The position numbers and the translations under genes were made by a program. Below, one piece after another: positions 1-11,206 of a stretch of DNA of 64,000 nucleotides. Within the stretch, counting starts at the first letter, position 1. The number at the start of each line of letters is the position of its first letter. The DNA comes from Perca fluviatilis (lineage: Eukaryota > Chordata > Actinopteri > Perciformes > Percidae): positions 7,648,434 to 7,712,433 of the forward strand of contig NC_053123.1 of NCBI RefSeq assembly GCF_010015445.1, read 5' to 3'. The notes below the pieces were generated by a model, which made no database searches, was not told the origin of the DNA, and saw only the letters and a list, made by a program, of their open reading frames with translations.

Positions 1-172
1 ATGTGTCTTGATATCTTATTTGTATATTTGTATTTTGTATATTATGTTTATATGTGCCTATATGTATATTGTTGTCTCTATTGTACAGTATGTTACTACT
101 ACGTGTCTACTACTATTTGTTGAATGCATAGAGAGTTCAGACCTACCCAAGTCAAATTCCTTGTTTATGTAA

Positions 173-867
173 TAGATGCACAGATTACAACTTTCTAGGC
201 CGATTTCGATTTTCATTTAGTTAGGCCAGCCAATACCGATTTTAGCTGATTCGGATTAAATTTTTTCTAACCACTTTACAGCACACACAAATATTTAATA
301 CTATCTTTTCTTTAATAGAACATTTTGCACAGACCATAGAAAAATGTTTGAACAGATAATGGATCACTATGAAATAGAACTATATAAATTACTCCTGGTG
401 TGGGAAATTCACACACATCTAAAGTGCAATGTTAGAACCATTTCCTTCTTTTCACATCCAATATCCAACAAAAACAAATTTGATTTTGGTTTTTGGTGTC
501 GTCCCTCCACGCCCTACTTTTTCCTTGCAGGTGTTGCATATTGCAAACTTATCTTCTGCGCACACGCTGAAGAATTTCCAAACAGCTGACATGTTGCAGG
601 TTAATTCACCAGGTTCCCTTCATGTGCGAGAATAGCGAGGACACGCGCTTCACACCGCGGAAAAGTTGAAAGAAAGGAAAAATGCTGTCGCGTCTGTGTG
701 TGCGTGCATCCTTGAGAACTGTAACTCGTATAACTTATGTCGTCAGTTAATTGTAGCATTGACCGGCATGAAATCGGCATATGTCAGACTGACCTGGCGG
801 TCGCCGGTCATGACCGAGCACGTGAAAACCGGCCAATTCCGGTCGCCGGTCTATCAGTGCATCTCTA
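173..867. mobile_element. Non-autonomous hAT-type element with TAGAGATGCAC-like ends
   Basis: The left end (TAGATGCACAGATT) and the reverse complement of the right end (TAGAGATGCACTGATAG) match as imperfect terminal inverted repeats of a common fish hAT type. No clear 8-bp target duplication remains. No transposase is visible. Positions 628-660 carry a GC-rich module (GAGAATAGCG...CGCTTCACACCGCG) that recurs in the hAT elements at 8484-9437 and 34075-34645. The right end abuts the LINE ORF1 fragment, so the open frame that starts at 666 is an accidental fusion of element tail and LINE sequence. Confidence 0.65.
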
Positions 868-1592
868 GTATGTATGTATACTTGGCCAATAAATCTGATA
901 TGATTCTGATATTCACTGCTCTGGAGGAGAGGCTTAGTGAGTTTGAGGCACGGCTCCGCACCATGGAATCAAAATCATATACTTCCGTAGCTAGCCAGCG
1001 CTCCGTAGCTGGTGCAGACCAACATACTGTAGCTTCTGTTAGCAGTCCCCCGGCAGGCCCCGAGCAGCCGGGCGAGTGGGTGACTGTCCGAAGGCAGCGT
1101 AGCACTAGCTCTAAACCGGGGAGCGCACGTGGCGACGGTCGCTCTAAACTGGAGCCTATGGCTTACCACCAACATCTTCGCCTTTCTAACAGTTTCTCCC
1201 CACTCAGTGATACACCCCCTGAGAAGCCAACTCTGGTTATTGGGAGCTCTATACTGCGGAACGTGAAGTTGGCGGCTCCAATAGCTGCGGTCGTGTGTGT
1301 CCCTGGGGCCAGAGCGGGCGATGTAGAATTCTATCTAAAGCTGCTGGCTAAAGATAACCGTAAATACAGTAAGATCATACTTCACGTAGGTGGTAATGAT
1401 ACCCGATTACGCAAATCAGACATCAATAAAATGAATGTTGAATCACTTTGTGCATATGCAAAGACTATGTCGGACACAGTAGTTTTCTCTGGACCCCAGC
1501 CAAACCTGATCAGCGATGACATGTACAGCCGCATGTCATCCTTCCATCGCTGGTTGTCGGGGTGGTGCCCAGCTAATGATGTGGGCTATGTA
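868..1592 (+). pseudogene. LINE ORF1, SGNH-hydrolase-like domain (5' part)
   Basis: The open frame encodes a short coiled-coil-like start (ALEERLSEFEARLRTMESK), a Ser/Pro-rich linker, then an SGNH/esterase-like fold: block I GSSILRNV, a PGARAGDVE segment, and the block III-like HVGGNDT. In CR1-group LINEs this domain forms part of the ORF1 protein that travels with the RNA. The frame is cut at YVDN by the hAT insertion whose duplicated target lies at 1593-1600. The matching C-terminal block, with a DGI.PT motif, continues at 2868. Residues coded upstream of about 868 belong to the flanking hAT element. Confidence 0.75.
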
Positions 1593-2087
1593 GATAACTG
1601 TAGGGATGGCAGAAGTGAAACTGACGTTCCGAAGTTTTGTCGAGATCCCGAAGCGCAGATGTTTTGAAACGCTGATCCAAAGCGTGATTCAAAACACCCA
1701 TGTCATGTGACCAAGGCTAAATGAAGCATCGGAGTGTTTCAACAGGTGGCATGAATCAGTGTTTGATTGACAGGGTCGGGAACACACAATCGCACATCAG
1801 TATAAAAGTGAACGCATCTTGACCTCGTGGGTTTTTGTGAGAGGAGTTTGATTTTGAGATAGCGGATTTTTGGTGATATAGTGACATTCATAGTGCAATT
1901 TGTTTAGTTATATTTAGGCTTACATTTAAATTTACACATTGACTGATAGGCTAGAGACAGACAGAATATACATAGTGACACATTAACATATTGATAGGTA
2001 GATACATATATAGATACACAGATAGATAGAAAGAGAGATAGATAGAGATAGATATATATATATAAATAGATAGATGCTCCACAGAAG

Positions 2088-2240
2088 AGATGCCGTACAT
2101 CTGTGGTGTGGGAGCATTTCCATTTGGAGACCCCAAATAAAGTGAGATGTATGTATTGTGATCGGCAGCTAGCCTTTTGCAACAATACATCATCCATGAT
2201 GCGCCATTTGAGGAGCACTCATCCTGCCATCATCAACATC
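2088..2240 (+). pseudogene. BED zinc finger of hAT transposase
   Basis: One frame reads VWEHFHLE, then CMYC, then SSMMRHLRSTHP. This is the C-x2-C ... H-x4-H arrangement of a BED finger, the N-terminal DNA-binding domain of many hAT transposases. No start codon with a coding leader is apparent and the frame does not continue into a catalytic domain. Confidence 0.8.
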
Positions 2241-2369
2241 AACACCAGTAGAAACACAGGACAGTTTATGGGAACTTTTTGAAGATCGCATCCGTGAAAC
2301 CCAGACGATGCACAATGCTACAGCCGATGCAAAGTGAAAAAAATACCTCAACGATGCGTTTTTCCCCAG

Positions 2370-2565
2370 AGCTCATGATCCCCTAACTTACTGGAAAGAG
2401 AGAAGTAATCTTCCCTCATTTGTATGTCCTTGCTAAAAAATATCCTTGCATGCCAGCAACAAGTGTCCCTTGTGAGAGGATTTTTTCAAAAGGCTGGAGA
2501 AATTCTGTAAAAAAAGAAGTAGGCTAAGTCCTTCCACAGCAGAGAAATTATTTTTGAATAAAAAT
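2370..2565 (+). pseudogene. hAT C-terminal dimerisation region, frameshifted
   Basis: The sequence encodes HDPLTYWKERSNLPSF, then in other frames PATSVPCERIFSK and KKRSRLSPSTAEKL. These are the conserved hAT family dimerisation (hATC) signatures. Stops and frameshifts separate the pieces, so it cannot make a working protein. Confidence 0.8.
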
Positions 2566-2867
2566 CTATAAAAAAAAAGGAGACTTAGTGGCTTGATTTT
2601 TTATTAATATTCTTTTGTCATGACCAAAATAACATTATGCACAGTGAGGAGCCTACAGGTTACAAGCTTCACATATTAGAAAAATACAATAATAAAAAAA
2701 ATTGCTCATTGTCAAGGTTGTTTCAGATCAACACCTGCAAGTGACCACTAGGTGTCATCGTTGAGACGGGTGTCGAATTGTTTCGAAACCTCAACACAAT
2801 ATGGCACATTTGCTTCAACTGTTTCATTGTTTCACGAAGCCTCGATCTGCCCACCACTAGATAACTG

Positions 2868-2972
2868 GAGGGCGTTCTGGGGAAAGCCTGGTCTGATTAG
2901 GAGAGACGGCATTCAACCCACTGTGGACCGAGCCTGTTGCCGCCGGGATTCTGGACGGCTGCTAGCCAGCTC
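2868..2972 (+). pseudogene. LINE ORF1, C-terminal SGNH block after the hAT insertion
   Basis: Directly after the duplicated target the reading continues WRAFWGKPGLIRRDGIQPT. It contains the block V-like DGI.PT (usually DGIHP) that holds the catalytic Asp/His pair in SGNH folds; here the His position reads Gln. A second, better copy (DGIHPTLDRACC) follows the minisatellite at about 3066-3100, so this C-terminal block was itself duplicated. Confidence 0.65.
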
Positions 2973-3063
2973 GGGGACACTGGGCAGTGCTGGGACACTG
3001 GGCAACTCGGAGACACTGGGCAATGCTGGGACACTGGTCAACTCAGGGATACTGGGCTGCTCG
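2973..3063. repeat. 18-bp minisatellite
   Basis: About five copies of an 18-bp unit of the form GGGACACTGGGCAATGCT lie between two copies of the DGI.PT-coding segment. The flanking duplication suggests unequal exchange or slippage within the old ORF1 end. Confidence 0.8.
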
Positions 3064-3094
3064 AGAGATGGCATTCATCCCACTCTGGACCGAG

Positions 3095-3717
3095 CCTGTT
3101 GCAGTGTAGCAGGGAGGAGTAGGGAATGGTGGACCCAAGATGCAGAGGCAAGGCAGGTAGGCAGGCAGCAGGTTAGCAGTAGAGGATTTATTAAACAAGG
3201 AGTCCAAACAACAAAAAGGAGTCTAAAAAATCCAGCCGGTAAAACAAACAAAAGAGAGTAAAAAGAAGCAGGCAAAAACTAATGTCCAAAAGGAAGCAAC
3301 AAAAGAACTGAATAACAAAAACAAAGGAAATGCAGAAACAGAAACTGACAAAACTCACGGACGAGAAGACAGGACTGAACACGGTTTGGTAACACACAAA
3401 ATAATCTGACCCTGGACAAGGGGAACACCAAGACTAAATACAGAGGGTAATGAGATAACACAAGACAGGTGACACAAGGGCTGGGAAACACATTAGGCTG
3501 GGCAGCAGCAATCAAAAAAGGCGGGAAAACACAATACAGGAAGTAAAATAGACAAGACAAGACAGAAAACCAGAGACTTCAAAATAAAACAGTAATCCGA
3601 GCAAAATACAACACAGAAAACAGACTACCAAAATAAGACAAAACACCAAAACCATAACAGAGCTGCTCTCATATCAAGAAATCTGACCGAGTCTATTATC
3701 GGTCATAAATCATGACA
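3095..3717 (-). repeat. Interspersed repeat, class not assigned
   Basis: Read on the minus strand it starts GTTGTCATGA and runs through long T-rich sequence to an AATAAA-containing end and GGGTCCACCATTCCC. It belongs to the same general type as the duplicated block at 50861-51159, which starts with the same GTTGTCATGA. It has no coding capacity that I recognise and sits between ORF1 and ORF2 of the LINE. Confidence 0.5.
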
Positions 3718-3889
3718 ACCCAAGGATGATATTAGTAATCAGAGGTGCAATGTTACGCGCTTCTCTGTGCTTCCATTGGAGCAGTCGCCCACTCATAGTC
3801 CCATAACCACGATGTCTGTCCCCCTCAGATCAGTTAAATCAAAAGTAAACAAAAGAGGCGCTATACTTAACAACCTAATTGGAATTAAA

Positions 3890-4566
3890 ACTACCACTGC
3901 AATGATAGAACAGAATAGGAAAATTAGATGTGGGCTATTCAATATTAGATCTCTGTCTTCTAAAGCAGTATTAGTAAACAATTTGATATCAGATAATCAA
4001 ATTGATCTATTCTGTCTTACTGAAACATGGCTGTGCAATGAAGAATATATTAGTCTAAATGAATCCACTTCTCCCAGCCATATTAATACTCAAATTCCAC
4101 GAGGCTCTGGCCGAGGAGGGGAGTTGCAGCCATATTTGATTCAAGCCTGTTAATTAATCCTAAACCTAAACTAAATTATAACTTGTTTGAAAGCCTTGTT
4201 CTTAATCTTCAACATCCAACATGGAAAACATTACTGCCAATTATATTTGTTGTTTACCAAGCTCCAGGTCTGTTTTCTGAGTTTTTATCATGTGTAGTCC
4301 TTAAATCAGACAAAGTACTTCTTGTAGGTGATTTTAATATCCATGTTGACGTTGACAACGATAGCCTTAGTATTGCTTTCAACTCACTACTAGATTCAAT
4401 TGGTTTCAGTCAGAGTGTGCATAAGGCCGCTCACTGTTTTAACCACACCCTCGACCTTGTACTGGCATATGGCATCGAAATTGAAGATTTAATAGTATTT
4501 CCGCAGAATCCTTTATTATCAGACCACTTTTTAATAACTTTCAAATTCTTACTACCCGACTATACA
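3890..4566 (+). pseudogene. LINE ORF2 apurinic endonuclease domain
   Basis: Two frames together show the endonuclease motifs in order: CGLFNIRSL, LFCLTETWL (catalytic Glu), VYQAPG, VGDFNIH, HTLDLV and LLSDHFLITF (terminal Asp-His). A frameshift lies near 4118, after RGSGRGG. In LINEs this domain nicks the target DNA to prime reverse transcription. The reverse transcriptase that should follow is lacking. Confidence 0.85.
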
Positions 4567-4569
4567 AAA

Positions 4570-4725
4570 TTACTTTCTGCTACTCCCTGCTATGCCCTGC
4601 AGTACCCTGCTACGTCCAGCTACATCCTGCTACGCCCTGCTATGCCCTGCAGTGCCCTGCTATATCCTGCTATGCTCTGCAGCACCCTGCTACACCCTAC
4701 AGTGCCTTGCTACGCCATGAATTAC
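4570..4725. repeat. Minisatellite of about 10-bp units (CCTGCTACGC-like)
   Basis: Variant copies of a CCTGCTAYGC unit repeat from just after the endonuclease to the start of the LINE tail. They replace the expected reverse transcriptase region. Confidence 0.75.
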
Positions 4726-4754
4726 TACAACTACTATTTCCAGTCTTAGTTCCA

Positions 4755-5130
4755 TTATCTTTATTGTGACTATAATTGCCACTGTTCATCACACCCCCAA
4801 CCGGCACCGTCAGACACCGCCCACCAAGATCCTGGGTCTGTCCGAGGTTTCTGCCTAAAAGGAAATTTTCCTCACCACCCGAGGTTTCTCCCTAATAAGA
4901 AGTTTTTCCTCGCCACTGTCGCACTTAATGCTTGCTCTTGGGGGAATTACTGGAATTGTTGGGTCTTCGTAAATTATAGAGTGGGGTCTAGACCTACTCT
5001 ATCGATAAAGTGTCTTGAGATTACTAATCTTGAAACCTATTTTTGTTATACTATACTGAAGTACAGTTCACAGAATTAATTGCGAAATTTCTCTATAAAA
5101 CCTTAAAGAGTCTGGGCTTTTTGAGAAAAC
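4755..5130 (+). mobile_element. LINE 3' UTR-like tail
   Basis: The sequence CACCCCCAACCGGCACCGTC, then GAGGTTTCTCCCTAATAAGA, GTTTTTCCTCGCCACTGTCG and CTTGCTCTTGGGGG is the characteristic 3' end of a widespread fish LINE group. It closes the relic that begins at 868. Confidence 0.65.
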
Positions 5131-5214
5131 ATTCGAAGCTGGAGCTCCAGAAGCCACCCCCTCGCTACGCCACCACTGTACATTAAACTTAAGTCATAGG
5201 AACTGGGTTGGCAA

Positions 5215-5530
5215 TTGGCACGTGAGAAAAATATTACCATCCTGCCTCACAGCAGGCACTGCTGAGTAATGGGTTTGATCTGCGTGGGGCCAGGGTTTGC
5301 ATGGTCTTCCTGTGTTTCTTCCGGGTGTTTCGGTTTCCTCCCACCCCCAAAACCATGTATGTTAGGTTAGTGCCCCTGTCAGTGCCCCATGACCAAAAAG
5401 GCTCTGGCAAACAGAGTGGAATTGGTCCCTGTGTGCCTGCCCCATGCTTCCATGTAGGCCTATACAGGATAGATTAAATGCAGATGGAGAATTTCATTTC
5501 TCCGTGAATAACAATAAAGGCACCTTTAAC
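5215..5530 (+). mobile_element. SINE-like repeat with degenerate tRNA-type promoter
   Basis: CTGCCTCACAGCAGGCACTG followed by a B-box-like GGGTTTGATCTGCG, then GTTTGCATGG...CTTCCGGGTGTTTCGG and TTTCCTCCCACCC, is a very common fish repeat layout. The same family, interrupted, is present at 44395-47480. Confidence 0.55.
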
Positions 5531-6850
5531 ATTTAACCTTTATCTTACCAACACAGTACAGTATATACTGCCACAAGGAAGATTAGGAAAAAGGCAACAA
5601 ACAATGCAGTGATACTATATAATATATTGTGTTTCACAATATACAACAATGATAACAGATATACAAGCAATAGTTTCATGTGAATAAATTCAACATTTTA
5701 ATATCTATGAAATAAATAATAAATTCTTATCTTTCAAATACATAAATGCCCATCTAAAAGGAAATGATCTTCGCCACAGAAACTTCTCTAAAGTGGCACT
5801 GTAATTCCCTGTATTGAGAAAAAGTGTTGTGCACTAATGGCTCGTTGAAGGTGGGATCCTATGAGATACATTTTCCGAAGAGGTGGTTACATTTCCAGAA
5901 TCGGATAGTGGCTTCATTGCTCATAATCACAGGGTAATTGCTTATGATTTATGACATATTTAGATCCAGTATACATTTAATAGATTACATACATATACAT
6001 CAGGATACATACATTTCTAACCGGATTATCCTGGTTAGGGCCATGGTACTGTAGACTGCTGCACACATTGACTAACAGGCAGGGTACACATATTTTTGCA
6101 ATAATGGGCCTCAGTATACCATAAATAAATGACAATCGGCTTAAGCTTGTAAAAATAATAAAAAATGTAAAAGCTTGTTCTCAACTGTTATACAATAGTG
6201 GAAATGAATTGATCTAGGTCGAAAGGTTAATGTTTTATACAAAGATGCTGTCCCCATTCAAAATGTGTCAAGAGAAACACCAATACTACCAAGAAGAAAA
6301 GAAAACAATGAGAAAAAGAGAAGACTAGCCATCTGAAACCACCATAGCTATTTTCACAGCCTCCACTCTGTCAAGCAAAGTGAACTTGAGCATCAAATAT
6401 TGAGCACCTTTCTGAAGATGTCCTCGTGGGTATTTTTTGCCACCATTAGAACTGCCTAAGTGGCAAAGGTCAAAACACATTAAGAACCATGCCTGTCTTT
6501 ATGCTGTCATTGCAAGTCTGCACAGTGAAGATTTTCTTTTGCGAAAATGCACCTGTCCCGTGTCCCATTGAATGTAAAAAGGATTACAATCCCTATGGGA
6601 ATGAAACCTCAGTCTCTTCCTCTGCTTACCAGCTGTCAAAAGCTGAGGAAATCATTTATTCTGAGAGAGAAATGGGTCCTCAACTTAGTGTCGGAGACTC
6701 ATGAGTTATTAAACAAAGATTCCATTGATTATTGATTGCAGATCCTTCCACACTTATATGTCTATAATGTCGCAAGAACTTTGGAAATACTGGGTCATTC
6801 AAGCTCTTGAGAGAGGCACTTTGATGTTTGGGGTGCCGCCTTCTTAGTAA
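5531..6850. other. No recognised feature
   Basis: AT-rich single-copy-looking sequence. The open frames are short (at most about 70 codons) and overlap in competing frames. No repeat ends or splice-flanked exon were seen. Confidence 0.5.
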
Positions 6851-7405
6851 GGCCGGCTAAACACTGGCTGCGTCGCATGAGCGTGTCAGCTGCGTGGCGT
6901 GTCCGTTTTTATTTCGGCTCCCATGTTAACAGGTTAGAGCTTACACACTGCCTGCGTGACACGCACGTCTCAGCCGAGCCGAAAATGCGTGCATGCTAGA
7001 AATAGAACCAACGGCTATTTTTCACGCGACACGCAAGCGTGTTGGAAGCGTTTCCAGGCAAAATAGAATAGGAAAAGATGTTTATATGATTTTGACACAA
7101 AAGCATATTAATAAATGACATGTTGATGTTCGAAAGTCTATAGGTTTTGATATAAATGCAGTTATAAATGTAATTAAAAAAATCGATTTTCTAATATTGC
7201 ACCTGTCAATACAGAACGAAATATTTTTTGCTATTTTGCCGTCAATACTGCCGACGTTGGGAAACATACATGTGTCCAGAAAAGGCTAGCAGCAGCAGCA
7301 CCGCGTCAGACATGTTTCTGGTGTGTAAAGACATAGAAAAATCCACGCAGCCACCACACAACAGAAACGCCACGCTCACGCCACGCAGGCAGTGTGTAGC
7401 CGGCC
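6851..7405. mobile_element. Harbinger-type MITE
   Basis: Long terminal inverted repeats: the left end GGCCGGCTAAACACTGGCTG pairs with the reverse complement of the right end, GGCCGGCTACACACTGCCTG, and pairing continues for about 40 bp. Both ends are flanked by TAA (6848-6850 and 7406-7408), the 3-bp TWA target typical of PIF/Harbinger. No transposase is present in the 555 bp. Confidence 0.75.
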
Positions 7406-7429
7406 TAAGGCGTGAACGAACATTCAGGA

Positions 7430-7640
7430 GTTATTTGTTGAGATATTTCAGTCTGCACCAAAGTGGTGGACCAACAGACAAACCAACAGATAGTCCTACA
7501 TTGCCATCCCCAGAGCAACGCCACTGGCTAAAAAAAACATGTTCAGAGTACAGTCTCATCTTTGGCTCAACAGAAAATGCTTCTTACCATTTTGCTAAGA
7601 AAGTGCAACTGCTTGGAGGCAGATCGACTGGCTCGGCCAG
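7430..7640. repeat. Probable dispersed fish repeat fragment
   Basis: CACCAAAGTGGTGGACCAAC, then ACAGACAAACCAACAG and CATTGCCATCCCCAGAGC, resembles a dispersed fish repeat I have seen often. Its limits are not defined here. Confidence 0.35.
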
Positions 7641-7804
7641 CGGGTAAACAGACACAGACACTGTGAGGTTTTGGAGATGTGCTTGAAGTGCCAGCTGGAG
7701 GCAGAGGGGGAATAGTTCCCTCCTGCCATGCCGGCTCAGACACCTGTTCGTAGCCAGATGAATTTGGATGAATTGGCTCAGGACAGGTTAAAGTGTACAC
7801 ACTC

Positions 7805-7852
<48 letters not shown>
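7805..7852. repeat. (GA)n microsatellite
   Basis: A GA tract of about 48 bp with one A interruption. Open frames reading RERERE across it are repeat artefacts. Confidence 0.95.
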
Positions 7853-7857
<5 letters not shown>

Positions 7858-8379
7858 GAGCAGGAAAAGAGCTATCTAGGGACAGTTACACGGCCACTCT
7901 CTCCATTTTCCATTCCACGGAGGTCCATGTATTTTATAGCCTATTCTGAATGTGTGTGAGGTACAATGAGGCTGAAATATCTACATAGCTGAATGGTGTG
8001 AATATAATAATGGTTTTTAGACTGTGTGAAACCTATGTGTGTCAATAAATGTGTAAAAATCCCATTTTCTCCCTGTGCCTGTGCTAGAAAGCCCTGTTAA
8101 AAGCCACTCAGGCAGCTCTGTGGCACATTTATTGGCACTGAGATTTTTGGCTTTACCAGAAGGCACTATAGACTAACGTCAAGGGTAATTCAACCTTGAT
8201 TATAAAAGCCAAGTGCTTGTGATTTATTGTCCTGGGATTTCTGCAGATCAGGGTATCTTTAATGATCACAGTTATGATCACGTAAATTGATTAATTGACT
8301 GCAATCCAGAGGTTTCAGCTGAGTGAGGTGCTGTAGGAGAAAATAGTTTCAGTTGGGCTTTAAGGCCATCTTCTGCTCC

Positions 8380-9600
8380 TTAAAGGTATACTATGCAGTT
8401 TCCCTTTTTTGTCAAACAGCTACCCCTAGAGTTGCTGTGGAGTACTTGTATTTAACGTTACTACCGTAAATACCACTCACGCATAGGGTTGGGTACCGTT
8501 TGGATTTTTACGATTCCGATGCCGAACCGGTACTTTTAAAACAATTCCGATTCTTAACCGATTCCTAAACCGTTTCTTGAAAAACTGAAAAATGACATCA
8601 AAGAGAGGCTCTTTTATGGAGTTTTTTTTTTTATTATTATTGAAAATTATTTTAATTTAACAATATATTAACGTTTTAAAGTACTTAAATATATAATAAG
8701 TAAACCTAAGTCGAACACATAACTACAATAATTTAACAAATAACAGTTACACTATTAACAAGTGACAACAAAATAAATGTTGAGTTGGTATGCCAACCAG
8801 CTTCAAAGTTTAGCAGTTCTTTAGCAGAAAAATGACCATATTTGCCTTCTCTGGCAAGATACTACACCTCTCCTGACTTATGGCATGTACTGCACAGGAG
8901 AAAACTCTCTCAGACGGTGTCCAAGAGGTACAGGTAGGAGTTTGAAAGGGCAGACAATTTGGGGAGGCTGTCCTGCCTCCCCCACCACCAGGCTACAGGG
9001 TCTTGTCCTGAACAATAGACTAGCAGAGCAAGTGTAATATGTTTACTAGCGATCACGTGCAGTGAATGGTTAATATGCTTTATGTCTGTTTTGGTGAGCA
9101 GGAACATTTAAGATAGCTAGCTAACGGTAGACTACAGAGAATGCGTGGTATTTTTACGTCCATTTTGGAGCATGTACAAAAAGCCATCTATCAGCTATGA
9201 TTGTAGAATGATGTCAGAGAATAGCGCGGATACGCGCTTCACACCGCGAGCAGGCACGTGTGCCACTCGGCAGATAAGGGAGAAAGAAAAAAAGAGTCTG
9301 CCGCTGTCCAGAGTGATAGAGGGAAAATATTTCAGTCGGAACTGAAATAAGGAACCGCAATTTGCGTAATCGGGTCCGAATACTACCGTTTGTAGGAACC
9401 GGTTCCATAGTGAAACCGGTTTCGGTACCCAACCCTACTCAAGCAGAGCTGTCTTTGCACTCACGGCCTGATCCCCTCCTCCCTGTAGGGACTGGTCTTA
9501 TTATCAACAATGGATGAATCAACCACTTTTGTAAAAACTGACATACAACAAGCAAGCGCAACAACATACAACATAGAACGCAATGGACATTGTCAGTGAA
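8380..9600. repeat. Older dispersed repeat split by a hAT element
   Basis: The left part (about 8380-8483) starts CCTTAAAGGTATACTATGCAG, a frequent fish MITE end with a TTAA core. The right part resumes at 9446 with GAGCTGTCTTTGCACTCACGG. The hAT element at 8484-9437 sits between them. The far end of the older repeat was not identified. Confidence 0.5.
8484..9437. mobile_element. Non-autonomous hAT element with TAGGGTTGGGTACCG ends
   Basis: The terminal inverted repeats TAGGGTTGGGTACCG and CGGTACCCAACCCTA are exact. The flanks CTCACGCA (8476-8483) and CTCAAGCA (9438-9445) are an 8-bp target duplication with one mismatch. There is no transposase. It carries the GC-rich internal module at 9217-9250 that is shared with the elements at 173-867 and 34075-34645. 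Confidence 0.85.
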
Positions 9601-10122
9601 ATGCCAACCACCTTGGCAAGGTCCACATCTCTCTGCCATAAACCTTTCTGGTTTGACACCTGTTTTATCTGTATTGTCATAATTACATGATGTCACATTT
9701 AGCAGTGTCAGTAGTCATATTAGAGGACCTGAAACAATTTTAAAATATTAGCAGAACAGCTGTTAAGGACTTGTTGTCAGAGCAGCGCTGTACTGTGACA
9801 AACATAAAGAGGGATTGATTTCACATAACATTAAGGGTAAAATGAAAAAAAGTCTAAAGCAAAGCTGTGCATGACTAATATGAGATTATCATATTTAATC
9901 ATATTCAAACTCCAGATTCATACAGATTAAGGCAGTATGATTTCAGGTCAAATTAGGGAAAACTATCTGTAGATGACTCAGCCGACAGGTCTGAACCACT
10001 GTGTAGTACTCATTCAGCAGTACCTGGCATGTGTCCACCCAGGGACCAAATGTGACAAGACTGCTGCTTTCCTGAAGCGATGACGCATGTTGAGGCTGGG
10101 AAATAGAACAGTGGTGTATCTT
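9601..10122. other. No recognised feature
   Basis: AT-rich sequence without repeat ends, convincing reading frames or splice-flanked coding segments. Confidence 0.5.
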
Positions 10123-10163
10123 TAAGCCCACAGACTAGTAGAGGTCACCAGTCTGTGGGCTTA
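10123..10163. repeat. Perfect 14-bp inverted repeat (hairpin)
   Basis: TAAGCCCACAGACT at 10123-10136 is the exact reverse complement of 10150-10163, with a 13-base loop. No terminator or RNA gene context is visible. Its function is unknown. Confidence 0.8.
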
Positions 10164-10924
10164 CAGAAAAATAGGCATTGGTGTTTTGACCCACATAATA
10201 TGTTGTCTGTGTTTCCCCTTAGGCACTCGATTAAGGTTGAAACCGCTCATAACCGCAACCTGAAGAGACAAAAGGTGGAATGGGTTGTGGAGGACTGTGA
10301 AAAACAAAGCACAGATGGGAGAACGCCGTCTCAGTATAAAGTCAGTAATTGGAGGCTGAGAGGAGTTAATCGGCCCGAGGTCTGGTCCTTCCGCCTGAAC
10401 TTCAGTTATTATAATAACTCCATATAAACTTTAGGCAAAAAAAACTTCTGGTAAGAATAGCCAATTGCACCCTGGTGGAGCCTCTTGGTCTTTCATGAGT
10501 TGTGAGCTGCATTGTGGTCGCTTTAGTGCATATATTAGCCTTAGTCTTCCAATATTCTCACAAGGAATTGGGGGTGGAAGACTCAAATCTTTATTTTCCG
10601 CCTGATATTTGTTTTATGTACACTGATTATAAAAAGGCAGTGACTGACAAACCTCTGATAGCCCATATATCGTAATTAATGCTTGGAGACAGTCTTTTAA
10701 AAAAGTAAAACCGATTCCTCTATTGTTTTACTGAGGGCGGATTCTTATTTTAACACCAAACATGGACCTCAAGCACTTTCACATTGTTTCATTTTGTGCA
10801 CACTGCAGTTTTTAGTTATTTAATGAGCTTTTTAGTTATTTAACGAGCATTGTTGGAGGTGCCTTAGGCCTACAATTTTCATTGCCAATGACTGCTTCTG
10901 TTATTGTTGTGCACATGATTAATG

Positions 10925-11206
10925 ACCAGAGGACCTACCAGAGGATATAAGGTCAGCTGAGTCAGTGATCTCTTTTAAGTCCCTTCTTAAGACATACTTT
11001 TATCGGAGAGCCTTTCCTGATTTTATTTGAGCTTGAACCTCTAAGAACCGTCTTTTATTTTATAAACTGTTCTTTTCTACCCTGTACAGGTTGTTATACA
11101 TCACATATTTTGTATTTGTTGTTTAAAAAAACGTGATGTTGTTATGTTTTGTTGTTTTGTGAAGCACTTTGTTACTTGGACTTTAAAGGGTGCTCTATAG
11201 ATAAAG

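Larger units (their letters stand above)
1601..2859 (+). mobile_element. Internally deleted hAT transposon (BED-finger type)
   Basis: The element is flanked by the perfect 8-bp duplication GATAACTG at 1593-1600 and 2860-2867. The ends are imperfect inverted repeats (TAGGGATGGCAGA against TAGTGGTGGGCAGA). The inside keeps only the two ends of a transposase: a BED zinc finger (2088-2240) and the C-terminal dimerisation motif (about 2370-2565). The catalytic middle is missing. A run of GATA/ATAG simple sequence lies at about 1985-2075. It is inserted inside the LINE ORF1 and is therefore younger than the LINE. Confidence 0.9.
868..5130 (+). mobile_element. Disrupted CR1/L2-group LINE remnant (ORF1 SGNH, ORF2 endonuclease, 3' tail)
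   Basis: A plus-strand non-LTR retrotransposon relic. In order it holds an esterase-like ORF1 (868-1592, resuming at 2868), an apurinic endonuclease segment of ORF2 (about 3890-4566) and a 3' UTR-like tail (about 4755-5130). The reverse transcriptase is absent: the endonuclease runs into a minisatellite and then the tail. It is cut by a hAT element at 1601-2859 and by an unrelated minus-strand repeat at about 3095-3717. Assignment to the CR1/L2/Rex1 group rests on an SGNH ORF1 combined with this endonuclease type. Confidence 0.75.

Noticed and set aside
666..1667. 333-codon plus-strand frame as a complete gene
   Set aside because: Its first part lies in a hAT element and its last part in another hAT; only about 868-1592 is LINE ORF1 sequence.
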